Source: Butyrivibrio sp.
GTDB lineage: Bacteria > Bacillota > Clostridia > Lachnospirales > Lachnospiraceae
Assembly (NCBI GenBank): GCA_024688095.1
Contig: JAILEJ010000425.1
Coordinates: forward strand, 1 to 9,407
Length of the DNA: 9,407 bases
Reading direction: 5' to 3'
Below, one piece after another: positions 7,792-9,407 of this stretch (positions are counted from its first letter, which is position 1; each line of letters starts with the position of its first letter). A model generated the notes under the pieces. It did no database searches. It had not been told where the DNA came from and was given only the letters and a program-made list of their open reading frames with translations. The position numbers and the translations under genes are program-made.

Positions 7792-7815
7792 AGACTGCTC
7801 ATGTAGCAGTCTTTT
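7792..7815 (+). terminator. Intrinsic terminator of the cobalamin riboswitch
   Basis: AGACTGCT (7792-7799) pairs perfectly with AGCAGTCT (7805-7812) around a 5-base loop, followed by a TTTTCTTT tract. It lies after the B12 aptamer and before the regulated gene, with no coding region in between, so it fits a transcription-attenuation platform. A segment immediately before it, AAATTATA (7783-7790), can pair with TATAATTT (7707-7714) just after P1. This offers a possible way to couple aptamer folding to the terminator. Confidence 0.82.
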
Positions 7816-7820
7816 CTTTG

Positions 7821-7891
7821 TTGTCCTCCTATTGTGGACAAAATCATTTAGAGTTTCCATCAAATTTCTTATGAATAGACAAACAGGAGGA
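7821..7891 (+). promoter_or_regulatory. Ribosome binding site with a matching upstream anti-Shine-Dalgarno segment
   Basis: AGGAGG (7885-7890), six bases before the ATG at 7897, is a near-ideal ribosome binding site and fixes the lipoprotein start. Seven bases, TCCTCCT (7824-7830), are the exact complement of AGGAGGA (7885-7891) and could hide it. The same segment overlaps TTGTCC (7821-7826), which can instead pair with GGACAA (7836-7841). The RBS itself is certain; the masking structure is inference. Confidence 0.55.
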
Positions 7892-7896
7892 TTATT

Positions 7897-9407
7897 ATGA
7901 AAAACAAAACTATCAAATTACTTGCACTTGCAACTGCTACTGTATTTTCACTTTCAGCATGTTCAGGTTCAACAGCCACAACTTCTACTTCAGAAACAAC
8001 AGAAAATACTGAAACTGCTTCTGAAAGTGCAGAAGCAGAACAATCAGACTCTGTAGAAACAGAAGCCAGTTCAGCTGAAAGTGATGCAACCGAATCAGCT
8101 TCAGAGTCTGCTTCAGAAGTTGTAGATGATCAGGCTGCAGCAGATAATGTAGCTGCACTTATTGACTCAATATATGTACAGGAATGGACAGAGGAAACCG
8201 AATCTCTTTGTGCTGAAGCAAAAGCAGCCTGGGATGCTCTTACTGATGATCAGAAAGCCCTTGTTGAAGGCGAATATGCTGATCCTGATTACTTTGGTAA
8301 TGATACGGGTGATGCTTCAGCCGATGATCCACTTAACAGTGATGATATTGGTGATAATGAAATTCTGGTAGTAAGCTTTGGTACATCTTTTAATAACAGC
8401 AGAGTTGCAGATATCAGTGCTATAGAAAATGCAATCGCAGAAGCTAACCCAGACTGGTCTGTAAGAAGAGCCTTCACTTCACAGATAATCATAAATCATA
8501 TTCTTTCCAGAGATGAAGAAAAAATCGACAACGTTGAGCAGGCTCTAACAAGAGCTGTAGATAATGGTGTTAAGAATCTTGTAGTTCAGCCAACACATCT
8601 TATGCATGGTGCTGAATATGATGAACTTGTAGAAACACTTGAAAGCTATAAAGATAAATTTGAATCAGTTAATATCGCAGAACCACTTCTTGGCGAAGTA
8701 GGTGATGATGCAACAACTATTAATGAGGACAAAGAAGCTGTTGCAAAAGCTGTAGTAAATGAGGCTCTCTCAGATGGTGGATACGACAGTCTTGAAGCTG
8801 CTGCAGGTGAAGGAGTTGCATTTGTATTTATGGGCCATGGAACAAGCCATACCGCAAAGGTTACATATAGTCAGATGCAAACACAGATGGATGAACTTGG
8901 TTATGACAATGTATTTATCGGAACAGTAGAAGGTGAGCCTGAAGAGACTTCCTGTGAAAACATTATAGCTGCTGTTCAGGATAAAGGATATACAAGTGTT
9001 GTACTTAGACCTCTTATGGTAGTTGCAGGTGATCATGCAAATAATGATATGGCAGGTGATGATGAGGATTCCTGGAAGAGCATGTTTACTGCAGACGGTT
9101 CATTTGAGAGCATCGAATGTCAGATAGCAGGTCTCGGAAGGATAGAAGAAGTTCAAAAGCTCTATGTTGAACACACAGCAGAGGCTGTAAAAAATGTCGG
9201 AACCGTAACAAAAAAGACTGACGCCGCAATACCGGCAGATGGTACTTACAGTGCTGAATTTAAAACCGACAGCTCAATGTTTAAGGTAAACGAGGCAATG
9301 GACGGAAAGGGTGAACTTACCGTTAAGAACGGTGAGATGACATTGCATGTGAGTCTGGGTTCAAAAAATATCGTTAATCTGTTTCCCGGTCTTGCAGCCG
9401 ATGCACA
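7897..9407 (+). CDS. cbiK: B12-regulated surface lipoprotein with CbiK-type cobaltochelatase domain, 3'-truncated by window edge
   Basis: The frame runs from the ATG at 7897 to the window end without a stop (503 visible residues). Residues 1-22 are a lipoprotein signal peptide (basic MKNKTIK, hydrophobic core, lipobox LSAC with Cys22), so the protein should be anchored outside the membrane. Residues 23-80 are an acidic Ser/Thr/Glu/Ala spacer. Residues 83-127 (ending KAAWDALTDDQKALVEG) resemble the small helical repeats (FIVAR-like) of clostridial surface proteins. Residues ~153-435 match CbiK, the sirohydrochlorin cobaltochelatase: ILVVSFGTSF (156-165), RRAFTSQIII, PTHLMHGAEY with His234, FMGHGTSHT with His314 (the two active-site His positions of CbiK), and VVAGDHANNDMAGDDEDSW. 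From residue ~448 (DGTYSAEF, SSMFKVNEA) a separate unrecognised domain begins and is cut. CbiK normally inserts Co2+ into sirohydrochlorin in the cytoplasm; a periplasmic form (CbiKP) is known in Desulfovibrio. Here cobalt, corrinoid or other tetrapyrrole binding outside the cell is inferred from the B12 riboswitch and the lipobox. The symbol denotes the domain family, not proven orthology. Confidence 0.9.
   Translation, partial: MKNKTIKLLALATATVFSLSACSGSTATTSTSETTENTETASESAEAEQSDSVETEASSAESDATESASESASEVVDDQAAADNVAALIDSIYVQEWTEETESLCAEAKAAWDALTDDQKALVEGEYADPDYFGNDTGDASADDPLNSDDIGDNEILVVSFGTSFNNSRVADISAIENAIAEANPDWSVRRAFTSQIIINHILSRDEEKIDNVEQALTRAVDNGVKNLVVQPTHLMHGAEYDELVETLESYKDKFESVNIAEPLLGEVGDDATTINEDKEAVAKAVVNEALSDGGYDSLEAAAGEGVAFVFMGHGTSHTAKVTYSQMQTQMDELGYDNVFIGTVEGEPEETSCENIIAAVQDKGYTSVVLRPLMVVAGDHANNDMAGDDEDSWKSMFTADGSFESIECQIAGLGRIEEVQKLYVEHTAEAVKNVGTVTKKTDAAIPADGTYSAEFKTDSSMFKVNEAMDGKGELTVKNGEMTLHVSLGSKNIVNLFPGLAADA

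Noticed and set aside
7871..7900. A 9-codon leader ORF (MNRQTGGLL) whose TGA overlaps the lipoprotein ATG
   Set aside because: It has no Shine-Dalgarno sequence before its ATG and simply contains the lipoprotein's own RBS. An ATGA overlap can arise by chance.
8029..8126. Ser/Glu-rich coding repeats (AGAAGC, TCAGAGTCTGCTTCAGAA) as a tandem DNA repeat
   Set aside because: The repetition follows from the low-complexity protein spacer; no regular DNA unit is kept.
8162..8371. A 69-residue open frame inside the lipoprotein gene
   Set aside because: It lies in another frame of a well supported CDS, has no RBS, and its composition (Met/Leu-rich) is that of a frame shadow. The same applies to the minus-strand frames at 8289-8492 and 8770-9036.
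1..9407. Mobile elements, CRISPR arrays, tRNA or rRNA genes
   Set aside because: No transposase, integrase, terminal inverted repeats with target duplications, regularly spaced repeats or tRNA-like cloverleaf were seen on either strand.

Overview
The window reads as a chromosomal segment of an AT-rich, low-G+C Gram-positive anaerobe, most likely a Lachnospiraceae/Clostridia member. Three things suggest this: strong AGGAGG-type ribosome binding sites, a lipoprotein with an acidic Ser/Glu/Thr-rich spacer of the Gram-positive kind, and protein sequences resembling gut and rumen Clostridia. The assignment is by recognition, not by a database search.

Layout. (1) 1-2019 (+): the 3' part of a large glycoside hydrolase that resembles the GH106 / alpha-L-rhamnosidase-like families; its 5' end lies outside the window. 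(2) 2052-2090: a hairpin that can terminate transcription from both sides, between this gene and the convergent (3) 2123-3673 (-) sodium:solute symporter. (4) 3674-3781: a short divergent promoter region with an inverted repeat lying between and over the two candidate -10 elements. (5) 3782-5593 and 5612-7432 (+): two half-transporter ABC exporters separated by 18 bases. They have complementary ATPase defects: Asp replaces the catalytic Glu in the first, and the second has LSTGE instead of LSGGQ. This is the signature of one heterodimeric exporter with one canonical and one degenerate ATP site. The operon ends in a long hairpin with a T-run (7446-7506).

(6) 7545-7704: a clear cobalamin (B12) riboswitch aptamer, with a closing P1 helix and the conserved B12 box. 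It is followed by a candidate L13 hairpin, an AU hairpin and an intrinsic terminator (7792-7815). (7) 7897 to the window end (+): a lipoprotein controlled by that riboswitch. It carries a signal peptide with lipobox Cys22, an acidic spacer, a small helical FIVAR-like segment, a complete CbiK-type (sirohydrochlorin cobaltochelatase) domain with both active-site histidines, and the start of an unrecognised C-terminal domain cut by the window edge.

The most interesting part is the last module. A B12-sensing RNA controls a surface-anchored protein built on a chelatase fold whose usual substrate is made in the cytoplasm. This suggests extracytoplasmic handling of cobalt, corrinoid or another tetrapyrrole rather than a textbook biosynthetic step. 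The ABC exporter and the sugar-related genes show no sequence link to it.
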